From positions 124,001-188,000 of the forward strand of contig QRDG01000413.1 of the NCBI GenBank assembly GCA_012064385.1: a stretch of DNA of 64,000 bases. The letters are read 5' to 3'. The translations under genes were made by a program, and so were the position numbers. This document shows, piece after piece, positions 1 through 10,757 of this stretch. How positions within the stretch are numbered: position 1 is the stretch's first letter; each line of letters begins with the position of its first letter. Below the pieces are notes generated by a model. That model searched no databases and was not told where the DNA came from. It worked only from the letters and a program-made list of their open reading frames with translations. Source of the stretch: Puccinellia tenuiflora. Taxonomy: Eukaryota; Streptophyta; Magnoliopsida; Poales; Poaceae.

Positions 1-345
1 AGGAGATGGCTTCATGCTCACTTACAGGAACAAAACACGGAGTTGCAAGACATATTGTTTGGGGGTGGCTTTGAACTCTGAGAGAGATAAACCGGTATGG
101 AAATGGACAAAAATTGAGATTTTCAGTGTGAAGTCCATGTACAAAAATCTCAGTAGTAGCAACACCGACAGATCGTTCAAACACTTATGGAAAGCAAAAA
201 TACCTTTCAAAATCAAGATCTAGATGTGGTTGATATGGCATAATGCAATTGCATCAAAAGATAATATGAGCAAGCGAGTTTGGAGGGGTAATACAAAATG
301 TTAGTTTTGTGGAGAGGAAGAGTCCATTCTGCACATCAGGAGGCG
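1..345 (+). pseudogene. LINE (non-LTR retrotransposon) fragment, zinc-binding tail of reverse transcriptase
   Basis: The plus-strand translation from 14 reads like the C-terminal end of plant LINE ORF2: a W-x-W-T segment, then SVKSMYKNL, LWKAKIPFKIKI, and after an in-frame stop at 221-223 the continuation WHNAIASKDNMSKRVWRGN followed by a Cys-x-Phe-Cys knuckle and a His (E-E-E-S-I-L-H-I). A second stop interrupts the knuckle near 301. This is the zf-RVT type domain that follows the reverse transcriptase in LINEs. The match fades after about 345. The left end is cut by the window edge. It is a dead remnant, and a second LINE remnant lies at 30385-31390. Confidence 0.75.
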
Positions 346-1200
346 GGTGCTGAAAACCTCATCACCCTTGCATCAGGAGGGGGGTCGTCGAGAAATACAA
401 ATGTGATGTGCCTGACAAACTCGTCACACGGAAGTGGTGATGACCAAGATAGGATGGAAGAATAGGTTGCAACAACAAAATTCTGGAACCTTTGATAACT
501 CTTGCTGGAAAATTTATTTGAAGATTCTAAAAAGGATATGTTGCTGATGGTGGTCTTACAAAATGTTGATGTAACAGACAGCTATCGTCCCTTTTGGGCC
601 TGTAAAAAAGATATATTCCACCCCCTTTGTGGGTGGTGCAAGTAGAAGATCTCTGAAACTTCTCTAGCTACTCCTAGTCTTTACTTATCCTACCTGTTGC
701 ACATGGATGCTGGCTCCCTGTATTTCGTTATCCGACGATAATGAAATCTCGATCTGAAAAAACGACATTTGTAGAATCAGAAATAAATCATAGAAGTTGA
801 CAAATACTCAGTGCATGCTACTGAAAATTAGACATAATCATGGGAACTACTTAGAACGATGGATCACAGCAATGATTAGTGGCATATGGTATGCAAAAAA
901 AATCTAAAAATATAAGTTCACATCAAAGAATAACACAACGTCAAATACGAGAATGCAAACCTCTTCCCATGTTTTTTTCCGTATCAATAAACTATATGAG
1001 GGAGATGCACCCAAAATTGTTCAAACGACTTGGGCTTTACTAAAAATCTTCACCAACAACAAAGATAATTGGAATTGGATAAAGGTATATAAATTGTGAT
1101 TATTTTTTCTGTGAAATTTTCTACCTCCTAATTTTAATGATACAAGTGCAGAGTGTGGACTTGGCTCTTATGCTTTAGTTGAAATAGTAAAAACTATTAT
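346..1200. other. Intergenic, no gene seen
   Basis: No open frame of note and no RNA gene recognised. The part around 560-760 might be the 3' untranslated tail of the LINE remnant, but I cannot show this. The rest is AT-rich. Confidence 0.5.
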
Positions 1201-1528
1201 CGTCGTAGGCGCACAGTCAATCTTCCGAGGACAATCAATCACAATATGATGACGACACCGAGATTTGTTAACGAGGTTCGACGAACTCACCTACTCTTCG
1301 GGGCATTAATACGTGTGTTCCTCCCATCTGATACCGCAACACCTGGTCACTCTAGGCGCCGACACAAGCACCCGGCTTTCCCTGCGTTGTGTACCTGTTG
1401 CTATCAAGTCGTTATAGGTTACAATGTGTGACACACTATCATTATATAGGAGGCCAAGGCTACTAGTGTCCGACTCGAGCACTACACGTACCTAATACAA
1501 CTCCAAGTCCAAACGTAACCCAACTTGA
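1201..1528 (-). repeat. Diverged LTR-like fragment, reverse copy of the 8.25-8.58 kb repeat
   Basis: Read on the minus strand this stretch matches the second half of the 571-bp repeat unit at 8009-8579. Shared landmarks are the GTTACGTTTGGACTT block, the CCTATATAATGATAG TATA-like block, the GACTTGATAGCA block and the GACTGTGCGCCTACGA end. The copy is clearly diverged. The TATA-like box inside a repeated block suggests an LTR promoter, but no LTR ends, primer-binding site or pol gene were found, so the retrotransposon assignment is inference. Confidence 0.5.
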
Positions 1529-2298
1529 AAAAAAAAATTGATTTCCAATCCGTATTCCGCTTAAAAAATATACATATCTAAAAATGAGACTTGGTTCCCG
1601 TTTAACCATTGGTTAGGTTAACCTAACCTAAAACAGCCCAATGGGCCAGGTGGCTCACCTAAAAATAAATTAGGTTCTTTCGATTTGATCCGTTTCCACC
1701 AAAGGTTATCCCGTCACGTACCTCAGGTTCCACACTACTGGGAACTGGCTGACAAATTTTCAGAAAACATCGTCTTGAGCTCACTTCTGCATGCATAAAA
1801 GCAGGCTTCGAGTACTGTGAAATTTAGCTGGACCAATTAGTACCTTGTATTGTCACGGACATGTCATTTTTGTGTGGTATATGTTTTCATATATACTCCT
1901 ATCTACTCCGTCTTATCAGTTTAAGAGCTCTGGAGTTGCGTCCGATGCTAGTTTCAATAAGTGTCTAGGTTGTTTCATGGATGCTGTTCTGCTCCCTACA
2001 GTAGTAGTACGATCTAATCTTCCAGCTCACTGAAATTCATGCTTATATAGTCTTTAAAGTTACCTTATGTGATTGCATTTATAGATTCACCTAGCACACG
2101 AATCAAGCTGAGCTTTGCGAGTATTTATCTTTGCGAGTATTTATCATATTGCATAATATCAATAATGGTTCGAACCTTAATAATCAATGGTTAACCTTTT
2201 TTAACCCTAACGGTTAACCTATTTATCCCTTTATACAAAATGGTTTAATAGGTTTGAAATCAAAAGGTAAATGGTTAACCAAATCCCACCCTTATATA
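1529..2298. other. Intergenic, no gene seen
   Basis: AT-rich sequence with repeated GGTTAACC-type words near 1600-1630 and 2190-2280. No supported gene. Confidence 0.5.
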
Positions 2299-2420
2299 CC
2301 CTCCGTTTCTAAATATAAGATGTTTTAGCATTTCTCTTTCCATCCATATTAAATTAAAACATGTCTAGATATGAATGGAAAAAAAATACTAAAACATCTT
2401 ATATTATGGAACGGAGAGAT
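2299..2420. mobile_element. Stowaway-like MITE (Tc1/mariner type)
   Basis: The element is 122 bp long. It starts CCCTCCGTTTCTAAATATAA and ends with the inverted partner TTATATTATGGAACGGAGAG. The inner arms also pair (GATGTTTTAG with CTAAAACATC). It is flanked by TA on both sides (2297-2298 and 2421-2422), the target duplication of Stowaway elements, and the CTCCCTCCGT-type end is their signature. Confidence 0.9.
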
Positions 2421-3830
2421 TATATAATATGATCTGAATTTCTTCACCACAGTTTCCGGCCGGAAAACACCATCCAAAAGGGCCCTAAAAATGGTTAACA
2501 CGCAAGCTCACGTTATGCATTGATCCTATCCACAAGGCATCCCATCCTGTTAAAATAAGACGGGCAACTTGTTGGCCCGCAGAACAATCATCGTGTGCGT
2601 CAGTGCATGTACTTGATTACTGCGAGAATGATCGGTGGGGAAAACAAGTATGCTTCTAGAAAAATCTAATCAATTGGTGGTGGCAGATGTAACATTTAAA
2701 AACAACAACATGTCTCATTTACATTGGTTTCATTTGTGTACTGATATTTAAATATTGCATTGGTTCTTTGCTGCTAATACAAAGTTCCAACCACCGGTAC
2801 CAGATGACTAATTTGCACAATATTTTCTTAGAGCAATTCGCACCATAGTTGGTTCAGCTGTCCGGAGAAAAACTATTAAGCTATCCGGAGCATCAAATGG
2901 TTCAACATTCCTTTTTATCTCGTCGAGAGGACGTAGGGTTCCGACATCTCATAAAATAGAAAAAACCGCTGAAACCGCATGCATTATCGAGATGACGACG
3001 GTAGCATAGCATAAATTTTTATCTCGTCGAGAGGACGTAGGGTTCCGACATCTCATAAAACAGAAAACTTCTACCCTTAACTGGGAGAGTCAAATCAGAA
3101 AATTTCTAGAATGCTTGAATTATTTGAGAAAAACATGTCGATCACCACGACTCGGAGGCATACTCTCTTTTAGAGTGAATAGGTTGAGCGCGGCGGCGGG
3201 GGCTGTCTCTTCGCTCTCTTGTTTCCCACCCTCTAGTCCTCCTTAGAGTCCTTCCTGCGCCGCTGAGTCCTCTCCCCCTCCCCTCTGGCGGCTCCGTCGG
3301 CCAGAGCGGAGAGGGAAGAGGATGTCGGTCCCTTGTACAAAGTAACTTAGACTAGGGTTTTCTATCACCATATCGCTAGACTGACGTCATGACACTCTTC
3401 TGGCATTGCCTTGGCCGCTAGCGAGTCGTGACAGTGGCTCGATGAAGCCCCCTTGGCTGTCTCCTGAGGTAGAAGACGAAGAGGGCGAGTGGGTATGGAG
3501 CTAACTCTCTCAGTAAGCAAGGCGGAGCACTGTTGCGTGTTGATCTAGAGCTCTTGCCTCCTCCCTGCTTTCATAGCGTTGGGGGGGGGGGGGGGGTGGA
3601 GGGGAGGAAGGGCTTGATTCGAAGACCCTGACTCCGACGCTCTGAGATTTCTTGTCGGTGTTATCCCAAGTTGTCAAGTTACCCGTTGTGATGCCGATGC
3701 CCGTGCCCGGAGGTCTCTAGCGAGTGACGGTAAATGCGACGAACTTGATGGCGTTTTAATTTTCAGTTCCGAGGTCATGGTTGCAAAGTCTCATGTTGTA
3801 ATTTTTCGGTTTCTCCGTGTCTTTTTTGTA
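2421..3830. other. Intergenic; contains a short direct repeat and a G16 tract
   Basis: No supported gene. The stretch 3180-3500 is GC-rich and gene-like in composition but no frame holds. A run of 16 G lies at 3581-3596. The 52-bp direct repeat at 2912-3067 is listed separately. Confidence 0.5.
2912..3067. repeat. 52-bp direct repeat, two copies 104 bp apart
   Basis: Positions 2912-2963 and 3016-3067 both read TTTTTATCTCGTCGAGAGGA and onward through CGTAGGGTTCCGACATCTC to a near-identical end. One base differs (AAAATAGAAAA against AAAACAGAAAA). This looks like a recent local duplication. Confidence 0.8.
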
Positions 3831-3924
3831 CTCTCTCCGATCCATAAAAAGTGTCGCCCACTTAGTATAAAATTTGTACTTACTTAGTACAAAATAAGCG
3901 ACACTTTTTATGGATCTGAGGGAG
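3831..3924. mobile_element. Stowaway-like MITE (Tc1/mariner type)
   Basis: The element is 94 bp long with inverted ends: CTCTCTCCGATCCATAAAAA at the left and TTTTTATGGATCTGAGGGAG at the right. The inner arms (AGTGTCGC / GCGACACT) and the ACTTAGTA core also pair. TA flanks both ends (3829-3830, 3925-3926). Confidence 0.9.
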
Positions 3925-4174
3925 TACTAACGACCCTATTATTGTAGTTTTAGGCCCTTCGAGACCGTTGTCATTAATATATAAAAAAAGGTCGAGCCCA
4001 GCCGGATGACACTAGACACGCCAACGTAGCTGCTGGGCACCAACGAAAGAAAAATCTCATGGCACAAATAAAAATATGAAGACAATATCAACAATTTTCG
4101 AAGAAGAATGCAACCTCGATATGAAGTCGGCAACGCTGACAAACGAGCGGACTAACGGCGTGAGTCACACCTAA

Positions 4175-4501
4175 GGGCATGTACAATGGGGTGACGTCAG
4201 CCTTCTCTTAGCGTTGACACGTAGGATATTTGTCTAGTTGGAGGAGAGAGAATTAAGAAAGAGAAGGTTGCCTTCCCTTAGCTAAGAGATGATCCCTTAC
4301 GAAATAAGAGAAGGCAAATTTCACCATTGTATCATTTGTCTTCCCTTAGAACTATAATTTCCTATTAAAATATAATTATTTCTCATTAATTGTAAGAGAT
4401 TACAATAAGAGATAATGCATTGTACAATTTATAATTTTGCCTTCTCTAAATGATGTGGACGGCTAAGAGAAGGCGTGCCTTCCCTACCATTATACATGCC
4501 C
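4175..4501. mobile_element. Tourist-like MITE (PIF/Harbinger type)
   Basis: The element is 327 bp long, starting GGGCATGTACAATGG and ending CCATTATACATGCCC, with TAA on both sides (4172-4174, 4502-4504). The trinucleotide target duplication and GGG...CCC ends fit the Harbinger superfamily. Inside, AGAGAAGGC / GCCTTCTCT words repeat in both directions. It sits about 190 bp upstream of the polyubiquitin TATA box. Confidence 0.9.
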
Positions 4502-4504
4502 TAA

Positions 4505-4816
4505 CGGCCACCAACCCCAACGGCCCCACGCAAAGGAAACGGCCGCAAACGGAGCCGCCATGCTTCTCGAACCCTCCGCGCGAGTCGGTTGCCGCGTCGG
4601 ACAATTGCGTGGCGGAGACGAGCACGGGAACAGACGGAACCGTCACGGCACGGGATTCCTTCCCCACCCCACCCGGACCGATCCGAGCCGCCTTAAATAC
4701 CCGCCCCCTCCTCGCCTCCAATCCTCACAACCGATCGGAACGAACAAATCCCCACCAATCTCGTCTCCAATCGCCGCCTCAGCGCTCGTCGAATCCTCCT
4801 CCCCCCGCGCCTCAAG
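4505..4816 (+). promoter_or_regulatory. Polyubiquitin core promoter and 5'-leader exon
   Basis: A TATA-like TTAAATA lies at 4693-4699 in an otherwise GC-rich promoter. About 30 bp on, a pyrimidine- and CCAATC-rich leader begins (roughly 4725-4816). It ends CCTCAAG just before a GTACC splice donor at 4817. This GC-rich promoter, short leader and leader-intron arrangement is that of known grass polyubiquitin genes. A TTCTCGAA word at 4564-4571 has the two-unit heat-shock-element form, but one such word is weak evidence. The transcription start is estimated from TATA spacing only. Confidence 0.8.
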
Positions 4817-5687
4817 GTACCGCGCCCCCTTCCCCTCTCCCTGCTTCCTCTAGATCTACGTTTTTGAGGTGCTTCGTGTATCTGTCGGATTTGGTAGGAT
4901 ACTACTGCTCGTAGATGTTCGATCTGTTGTTGTGGTAGCCGTGACTTGGCGTGTTAGATCGGTGACGCGTTACCGAATTCGTAGGGATTTTACATCTAGA
5001 TCTCGTGTTGTTTCTGCCAATTTGTGGAACTATTATTGTTTAGATCTGTTCGTGTTCAGGTTGAGTTCTATGCCCGTATGGTGTCCTGTTAATCTATGCA
5101 TGTTAAAAATCCGCTACGTCTCTTCTGTTGATCGATGCATGCTAAATCCACTAGCACCTCCATTCCTGTTTGTTAGGAACGTCTAACTGGGCATGGTCGA
5201 ATCTGGTAGTAGCTTGTGAGCCGTAATTTTGTTCTGCTTGATATATTGCTCTTGATTGGATCATACTATCACTGTACTATGCCTGGTTATTAAACCCGAT
5301 GAGATAGGTTTGTACCTTGGCCGATCTGTAGCTTAGATGACATATGTACGCTCTTGTGCTATGGCTGTCTTGAGATGATGATATCTACGATTTTTTGTGC
5401 TTAGATGATATACTGTCTTGAGATGATGCTATCTTGTGCTTAGATGATATATACATGCTTGTCAGCTATGGTTTGCTTGAGATGGATGATATCTTAGATT
5501 TTTTGTGGTTAGATGTGTAGAAACCTCTTTATTCTGCCAGAAATCATTAAGTTCTATTCTTCTATTGTTGGTTGCTCTATAGCTGGATGCCTATTTACAG
5601 ATTATATAATAATTCTATGATGTTTGATCCTGTTCGTTGGTCTGCTCCTTGAGGCTTACAATTCGACCTGGTTGTTATTCTCTGCAG
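4817..5687 (+). other. Polyubiquitin leader intron
   Basis: An 871-bp intron lies within the 5' untranslated region. The donor is CAAG/GTACCG, and the acceptor is TTCTCTGCAG directly abutting the ATG of the first ubiquitin unit. It is T-rich with repeated TTAGATGATAT words near 5330-5480. Leader introns at this place are typical of monocot polyubiquitin genes and are known to raise expression, so the same is likely here. Confidence 0.88.
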
Positions 5688-7061
5688 ATGCAGATCTTCG
5701 TGAAAACCCTCACCGGCAAGACTATCACCCTTGAGGTGGAGTCTTCTGACACCATCGACAACGTCAAGGCCAAGATCCAGGACAAGGAGGGCATCCCCCC
5801 GGACCAGCAGCGCCTTATCTTTGCCGGCAAGCAGCTGGAGGATGGCCGCACCCTCGCCGACTACAACATCCAGAAGGAGTCCACCCTCCACCTGGTGCTC
5901 CGCCTCCGTGGTGGTATGCAGATCTTTGTCAAGACGTTGACCGGCAAGACTATCACCCTTGAGGTGGAGTCCTCTGACACCATCGACAACGTCAAGGCCA
6001 AGATCCAAGACAAGGAAGGGATCCCCCCGGACCAGCAGCGCCTGATCTTTGCCGGCAAGCAGCTGGAGGATGGCCGCACCCTCGCCGACTACAACATCCA
6101 GAAGGAGTCCACCCTCCACCTGGTGCTCCGCCTCCGTGGTGGTATGCAGATCTTTGTGAAGACGTTGACTGGCAAGACTATCACCCTTGAGGTGGAGTCC
6201 TCTGACACCATCGACAACGTCAAGGCCAAGATCCAGGACAAGGAGGGCATCCCCCCGGACCAGCAGCGCCTCATCTTTGCGGGCAAGCAGCTGGAGGATG
6301 GCAGGACCCTCGCCGACTACAACATCCAGAAGGAGTCCACCCTCCACCTGGTGCTCCGCCTCCGTGGTGGTATGCAGATCTTCGTCAAGACCCTGACCGG
6401 CAAGACTATCACCCTTGAGGTGGAGTCCTCTGACACCATCGACAACGTCAAGGCCAAGATCCAGGACAAGGAGGGCATCCCCCCGGACCAGCAGCGCCTG
6501 ATCTTTGCTGGCAAGCAGCTGGAGGATGGCAGGACCCTCGCCGACTACAACATCCAGAAGGAGTCCACCCTCCACCTGGTGCTCCGCCTCCGTGGTGGTA
6601 TGCAGATCTTCGTCAAGACCCTGACCGGCAAGACTATCACCCTTGAGGTGGAGTCCTCTGACACCATCGACAACGTCAAGGCCAAGATCCAGGACAAGGA
6701 GGGCATCCCCCCGGACCAGCAGCGCCTGATCTTTGCTGGCAAGCAGCTGGAGGATGGCAGGACCCTCGCCGACTACAACATCCAGAAGGAGTCCACCCTC
6801 CACCTGGTGCTCCGCCTCCGTGGTGGTATGCAGATCTTCGTCAAGACGTTGACCGGCAAGACTATCACCCTTGAGGTGGAGTCCTCTGACACCATCGACA
6901 ATGTCAAGGCCAAGATCCAAGACAAGGAAGGGATCCCCCCGGACCAGCAGCGCCTGATCTTTGCTGGCAAGCAGCTGGAGGACGGCCGCACACTCGCTGA
7001 CTACAACATCCAGAAGGAGTCTACCCTCCACCTGGTACTCCGCCTCCGTGGTGGTCAGTAA
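5688..7061 (+). CDS. Polyubiquitin, six ubiquitin units plus terminal Gln
   Basis: The 457-residue product is six exact 76-residue ubiquitin units head to tail, each beginning [11 protein letters not shown] and ending LRLRGG, followed by one Gln and TAA. Units start at 5688, 5916, 6144, 6372, 6600 and 6828, each 228 bp. Deubiquitinases cut after each Gly-Gly to release free ubiquitin; the extra Gln blocks conjugation of the uncut last unit. All units encode the same plant ubiquitin (Ser57 and Asp24 forms), including Lys48 and Lys63 and Gly75-Gly76. The start is fixed by the splice acceptor directly before the ATG. An in-frame open extension upstream of 5688 is intron sequence. Expression should be strong and constitutive. 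At DNA level units 4 and 5 are identical, and units 2 and 6 share private codons. An AATAAG word at 7211-7216 may serve as poly(A) signal. Confidence 0.98.
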
Positions 7062-8008
7062 GTGCCTTGGTGTTGGAGCTGCTGCTCTGCCTTGTTGCCC
7101 TTAGTCAAGTGTCTGTATCGTTTGAAGTACTGTGTCTGGTTTGATGGACCATCGAGTCCCCCTATGTGTGTTGCAAACAATTGCTGGTACAGCAGTCCCG
7201 TTCAAGTATGAATAAGTGAACTTCGAAGTTATCTCTCAATTTACTGTCCCATCTGATATCAGTTGATTTTGTGATTCCATTTGTTTCTCTCAATGTTGTT
7301 TCTACTGCTGCTTTTTATGATGGGAGTGTAGTTCATAATTTCCTGGTTGTTATGAATGTGTTGAAAACGCACTGGAGCTAGGAGTTGCATCATGATCCAT
7401 CCTATAGATGAACTGCATCTATGTAGCTTTTTGTCTCAGTTCTTTCTGGTGAGGGAGAAGAACTGGGTCGTCTGGCTTCACATTTGTTTTCCCTTCTAAT
7501 TTCTGTTGAATCTCTTTGTACGCGTGCAAGGAAACTCGTCGGTAATTTTCAGTTTTCATGCGATCAACATTGCACTTGTGTTGTTGGTACTGTCTGACTG
7601 ATGAAAAAACTAAAGATTGATGTGCAGAAGGCCATCGTTGCTTTCGATGAGCTCTTCTCCTTTATGACAGTGAAAGCGAAGCTTGTGCGCCAATCTAATT
7701 TAATTTGCAGGATTGCTAAAGGCAATATGCTGATGCTTTTTTGCAACGTTCACTTGTCTGCGGGAGAAGCAGAGATCTTCAGATCGCGTTAAAAAAAATC
7801 AGTGATACCAGTTATTAAACAAATCTGGCATGTGAGCTGAATTAATCCCTATTTGTTCCAGGGCAGCGGTCGGCTCCAACGGGATGGAAACAAAGTTAAA
7901 GTGAGCGGCGTCAGGACAATTCCATACTCAGATGCTTCGAGGGTTTGGCACTAACCTACTTTCGACATTGAAATTGATGGGGCGCCGATCTCTTCAACTT
8001 TAGCTCCA
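7062..8008. other. Polyubiquitin 3' region and intergenic sequence
   Basis: The first 150-200 bp are the T-rich 3' untranslated region, with an AATAAG word at 7211-7216. Beyond that I see no supported gene; a 63-codon frame at 7601-7792 has no recognisable product. Confidence 0.5.
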
Positions 8009-9150
8009 TCGCCATTGATGCTGACCTTGGGTTAGATTTAAAAATAATTTTATTCAGAGGCCAATAGGTATTAGATCAAACTTTCTTTAAAGTAACCATA
8101 TATTCCATTAGACAATCCTTTTACTGAGATTACACAAGTGGTCACCACATGACACAAACACGTTTGTCAAGCAAAATTGTACAAAGAACCCTACAAAAAG
8201 TAAAATTAAAATTCTACGTGTTGTGTTTTGTGTCAAATATTGTGTACGTGTTGGGTTACGTTTGGACTTCGAGTTGTATTAGGTGTGGGTAGGTAGGAGT
8301 AGTGTTGGAGTCGAACTCTTGTACCCTGGGCCTCCTATATAATGAGAGGGGCACCACACGTTGTAACCTATGACGACTTGATAGCAGCAGGCGCGCAAGG
8401 GGAGCCGGCGGCTTGTGCCGGCGACCAAGGCGGCCGGTGCAGCGGTATCAATGGGGAGGAGCGCCCGTAGTCATGCCCCGCAGAGTAGGCAAATCATGGC
8501 CGAACTGCGTTAACAAATCTTGGTGTCGTTATCGTGCTGTGATTGCTTGGTCCTCGGTAGATTGACTGTGCGCCTACGATCGCCATTGATGCTGACCTTG
8601 GGTTAGATTTAAAAATAATTTTATTCAGAGGCCAATAGGTATTAGATCAAACTTTTTTTAAAGTAACCATATATTCCATTAGACAATCCTTTTACTGAGA
8701 TTACACAAGTGGTCACCACATGACACAAACACGTTTGTCAAGCAAAATTGTACAAAGAACCCTACAAAAAGTAAAATTAAAATTCTACGTGTTGTGTTTT
8801 GTGTCAAATATTGTGTACGTGTTGGGTTACGTTTGGACTTCGAGTTGTATTAGGTGTGGGTAGGTAGGAGTAGTGTTGGAGTCGAACTCTTGTACCCTGG
8901 GCCTCCTATATAATGAGAGGGGCACCACACGTTGTAACCTATGACGACTTGATAGCAGCAGGCGCGCAAGGGGAGCCGGCGGCTTGTGCCGGCGACCAAG
9001 GCGGCCGGTGCAGCGGTATCAATGGGGAGGAGCGCCCGTAGTCATGCCCCGCAGAGTAGGCAAATCATGGCCGAACTGCGTTAACAAATCTTGGTGTCGT
9101 TATCGTGCTGTGATTGCTTGGTCCTCGGTAGATTGACTGTGCGCCTACGA
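8009..9150 (+). repeat. 571-bp tandem duplication of LTR-like sequence
   Basis: Two copies (8009-8579, 8580-9150) abut head to tail and are nearly identical; one visible difference is a C/T in the run after ATCAAACTTT. Each begins TCGCCATTGATGCTGACC and ends GTGCGCCTACGA. Inside is a TATA-like block (CCTCCTATATAATGAGAGG) followed by GACGACTTGATAGCAGCAGG, which looks like an LTR promoter. A reverse, older copy of the second half lies at 1201-1528. No pol gene is nearby, so the retrotransposon origin is inference. Confidence 0.8.
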
Positions 9151-9809
9151 TCGTAACACTACCCTTGAAGGATCTTGTGCCTCGCCGAAACGTCGTCCAC
9201 CATCGCCCTCCGCCGCCACCATGGCAGCGCCGGAAAAGGAGGCGAGGCGTCGCCAAATCTAGATCTGGGAGAGCACCTTCACGTACAAGGATGCTTTCTG
9301 AGCCGATGAACCCGGTCGTCGCAAGCGACGAGACCGATACTTTGTGGCACGTCGGCCGGGGATCTTCCCCGTGTGTCGTGCTGGATAGCACTGCATACCC
9401 ATCAGAGATGGGGAAGTTGCGGGACAAGACGGCGATGGCGTTCCGGCGGGATTGGGTAACAAGCACGGCAAGAACACGCGATGTACCCAGGTTCGGGGCC
9501 CTCGTGTGGAGGTAATACCCCTACTCCTGCATGTCTGATGTATTTGATGGAATAGATCCCAGGCTACATGGTTGCTCCTTGAGCAGTGTTTTTCTCTCTC
9601 TAGCTAAGAGGAGGAAGAAGGTGGTAGGTGGGATGAGAAGAGCCTCCACCTCCCAAAATATCTATCTAGGGTTCCCAAAAAACTTGCCTCTCAAGGGCTC
9701 CCTGGTGCACCTTATAAAGGGGATGCCCAGGGGACAAAGGGGTGGCCCATTGGGCCCAGCTAGTACTACTCACGCACATAGGATGCTAGACTGATGTGGC
9801 CAGCCAGGC
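9151..9809 (+). other. Retrotransposon-like noncoding sequence, no gene
   Basis: GC-rich sequence continues from the 571-bp repeat and includes a GTACCCAGGTTCGGGGCCCT block and a CTTATAAAGGGGATG block of the kind found in Triticeae LTR regions. Open frames here (for example on the minus strand at 9065-9466) show no domain and look like chance frames in repeat DNA. Confidence 0.35.
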
Positions 9810-9940
9810 GCAGCCGGACTGGAGCAGCCGGATTGGGGCAGTCGGACTGGAGCAGCCGGACTGGGGCAGCCTGCAGCCAGCATCCTGCAGTCTCAAGGCA
9901 GCCAGCAGCCTGCAGTCTCAAGGCAGCCAGCAGCCTGCCG
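9810..9940 (+). repeat. Two adjoining minisatellites (14-bp and 25-bp units)
   Basis: Four 14-bp units of the GCAGCCGGACTGGA type run from 9810 to 9865. After a short spacer, units of the type GCAGCCAGCAGCCTGCAGTC plus TCAAG (25 bp) repeat about 2.7 times from 9873. The shared GCAGCC start suggests the second array arose from the first. Confidence 0.85.
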
Positions 9941-10017
9941 ACCGTCCGCTTGATCTTCGTGGTTTGCTTCTCTTGTTTTTGTCGAGTCGTGGACTTTGGT
10001 ATACCGGGGGTTATCCC

Positions 10018-10757
10018 CATAGTTTAAAAAACCGGACCGGTAATCGAACCGGCGAGGGCGTCGGTTCAGGTTTTTAGCGGTCGGACCGCTGGTTCACTGG
10101 TTCATTGTCTGGTTTTTTAAGTTACAAAGTAATATATTTTTACTTATAAATGCTGCAATAAAGAAATAATTTTGTATGTAAAAATTATCCAGACTTGAAA
10201 TTTTGACACAATAATATATAGCAAAGTACTCAACACATGAGCAGCAACTTCGACTCTCACACTTCCTACCGCAAGCAGCAAACCATCAGTAGCCTTGTTC
10301 AAACTTCAAAGAAAAAGAAACGAGGAGCCAGCAACAAGTACACCAATGAGCCAAGAGCTAAGTCGCTAACACACATGTGCCATTAGGTATCTTGTTGTTG
10401 GTTTTTAATTTTTTATGCTACCATGTAAGTAATGGACAAATACGAATGTATCTCCTCAAAGACATGAAGCAATCGTTGGTCTACTGATTAGGGGAATCCT
10501 CTCTCTGCGCTGTGCGCGTGAGGATCCTAGTTCGATCCCTGGTGGCCGCAATAATATTTTTCAAATTCTGAGAGGATTGAACCGGCTGGACCGGAAATGG
10601 CCGGTTTAGTTCGAAAACCGGCGGTCCAACCGCGGTTTAACCGGTTTTCTCTGGCTCAATTGCGCGTCCGGTCCAGTGCGCTTAACAGACCGGCAGGGGC
10701 TCCGGTTCCGGTTTTTTTCGGTTGAACCGCCGGTCCGGTCTGGTTTTTTAAACTATG
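10018..10757. mobile_element. Non-autonomous hAT-like element
   Basis: The element is 740 bp long. It begins CATAGTTTAAAAAACCGGAC and ends in the inverted partner GGTTTTTTAAACTATG. The 8-bp word GTTATCCC flanks both sides (10010-10017 and 10758-10765), the target duplication length of hAT elements, whose ends start with CA. The subterminal regions are full of CCGGT / ACCGG words on both sides. It has no transposase frame. Its right end was later duplicated together with flanking DNA (see 10621-11084). Confidence 0.85.
10477..10539 (+). other. tRNA-like internal promoter boxes inside the hAT element
   Basis: AGTTCGATCCC at 10529-10539 matches the tRNA B-box consensus at all but one place. About 50 bp upstream TGGTCTACTGATTAGGGG (10477-10494) resembles an A-box, and GGAATCCTC / GAGGATCC between them can pair. 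A full cloverleaf is not evident, so this is either a decayed tRNA or a tRNA-derived SINE fragment captured by the element. Confidence 0.4.

Noticed and set aside
4450..4914. Open frames across the polyubiquitin promoter and leader
   Set aside because: GC-rich promoter and leader exon with chance frames; no domain.
5595..7031. 478-codon open frame on the minus strand across the polyubiquitin gene
   Set aside because: It is the antisense shadow of six identical ubiquitin units; its repeats mirror the coding units.
9065..9515. 116- and 133-codon frames in the LTR-like region
   Set aside because: No recognisable domain, overlapping on both strands, and inside repeat DNA.
10501..10520. Possible intact tRNA gene around the B box
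   Set aside because: No complete acceptor, D and anticodon stems could be drawn, so it is kept only as tRNA-like boxes.
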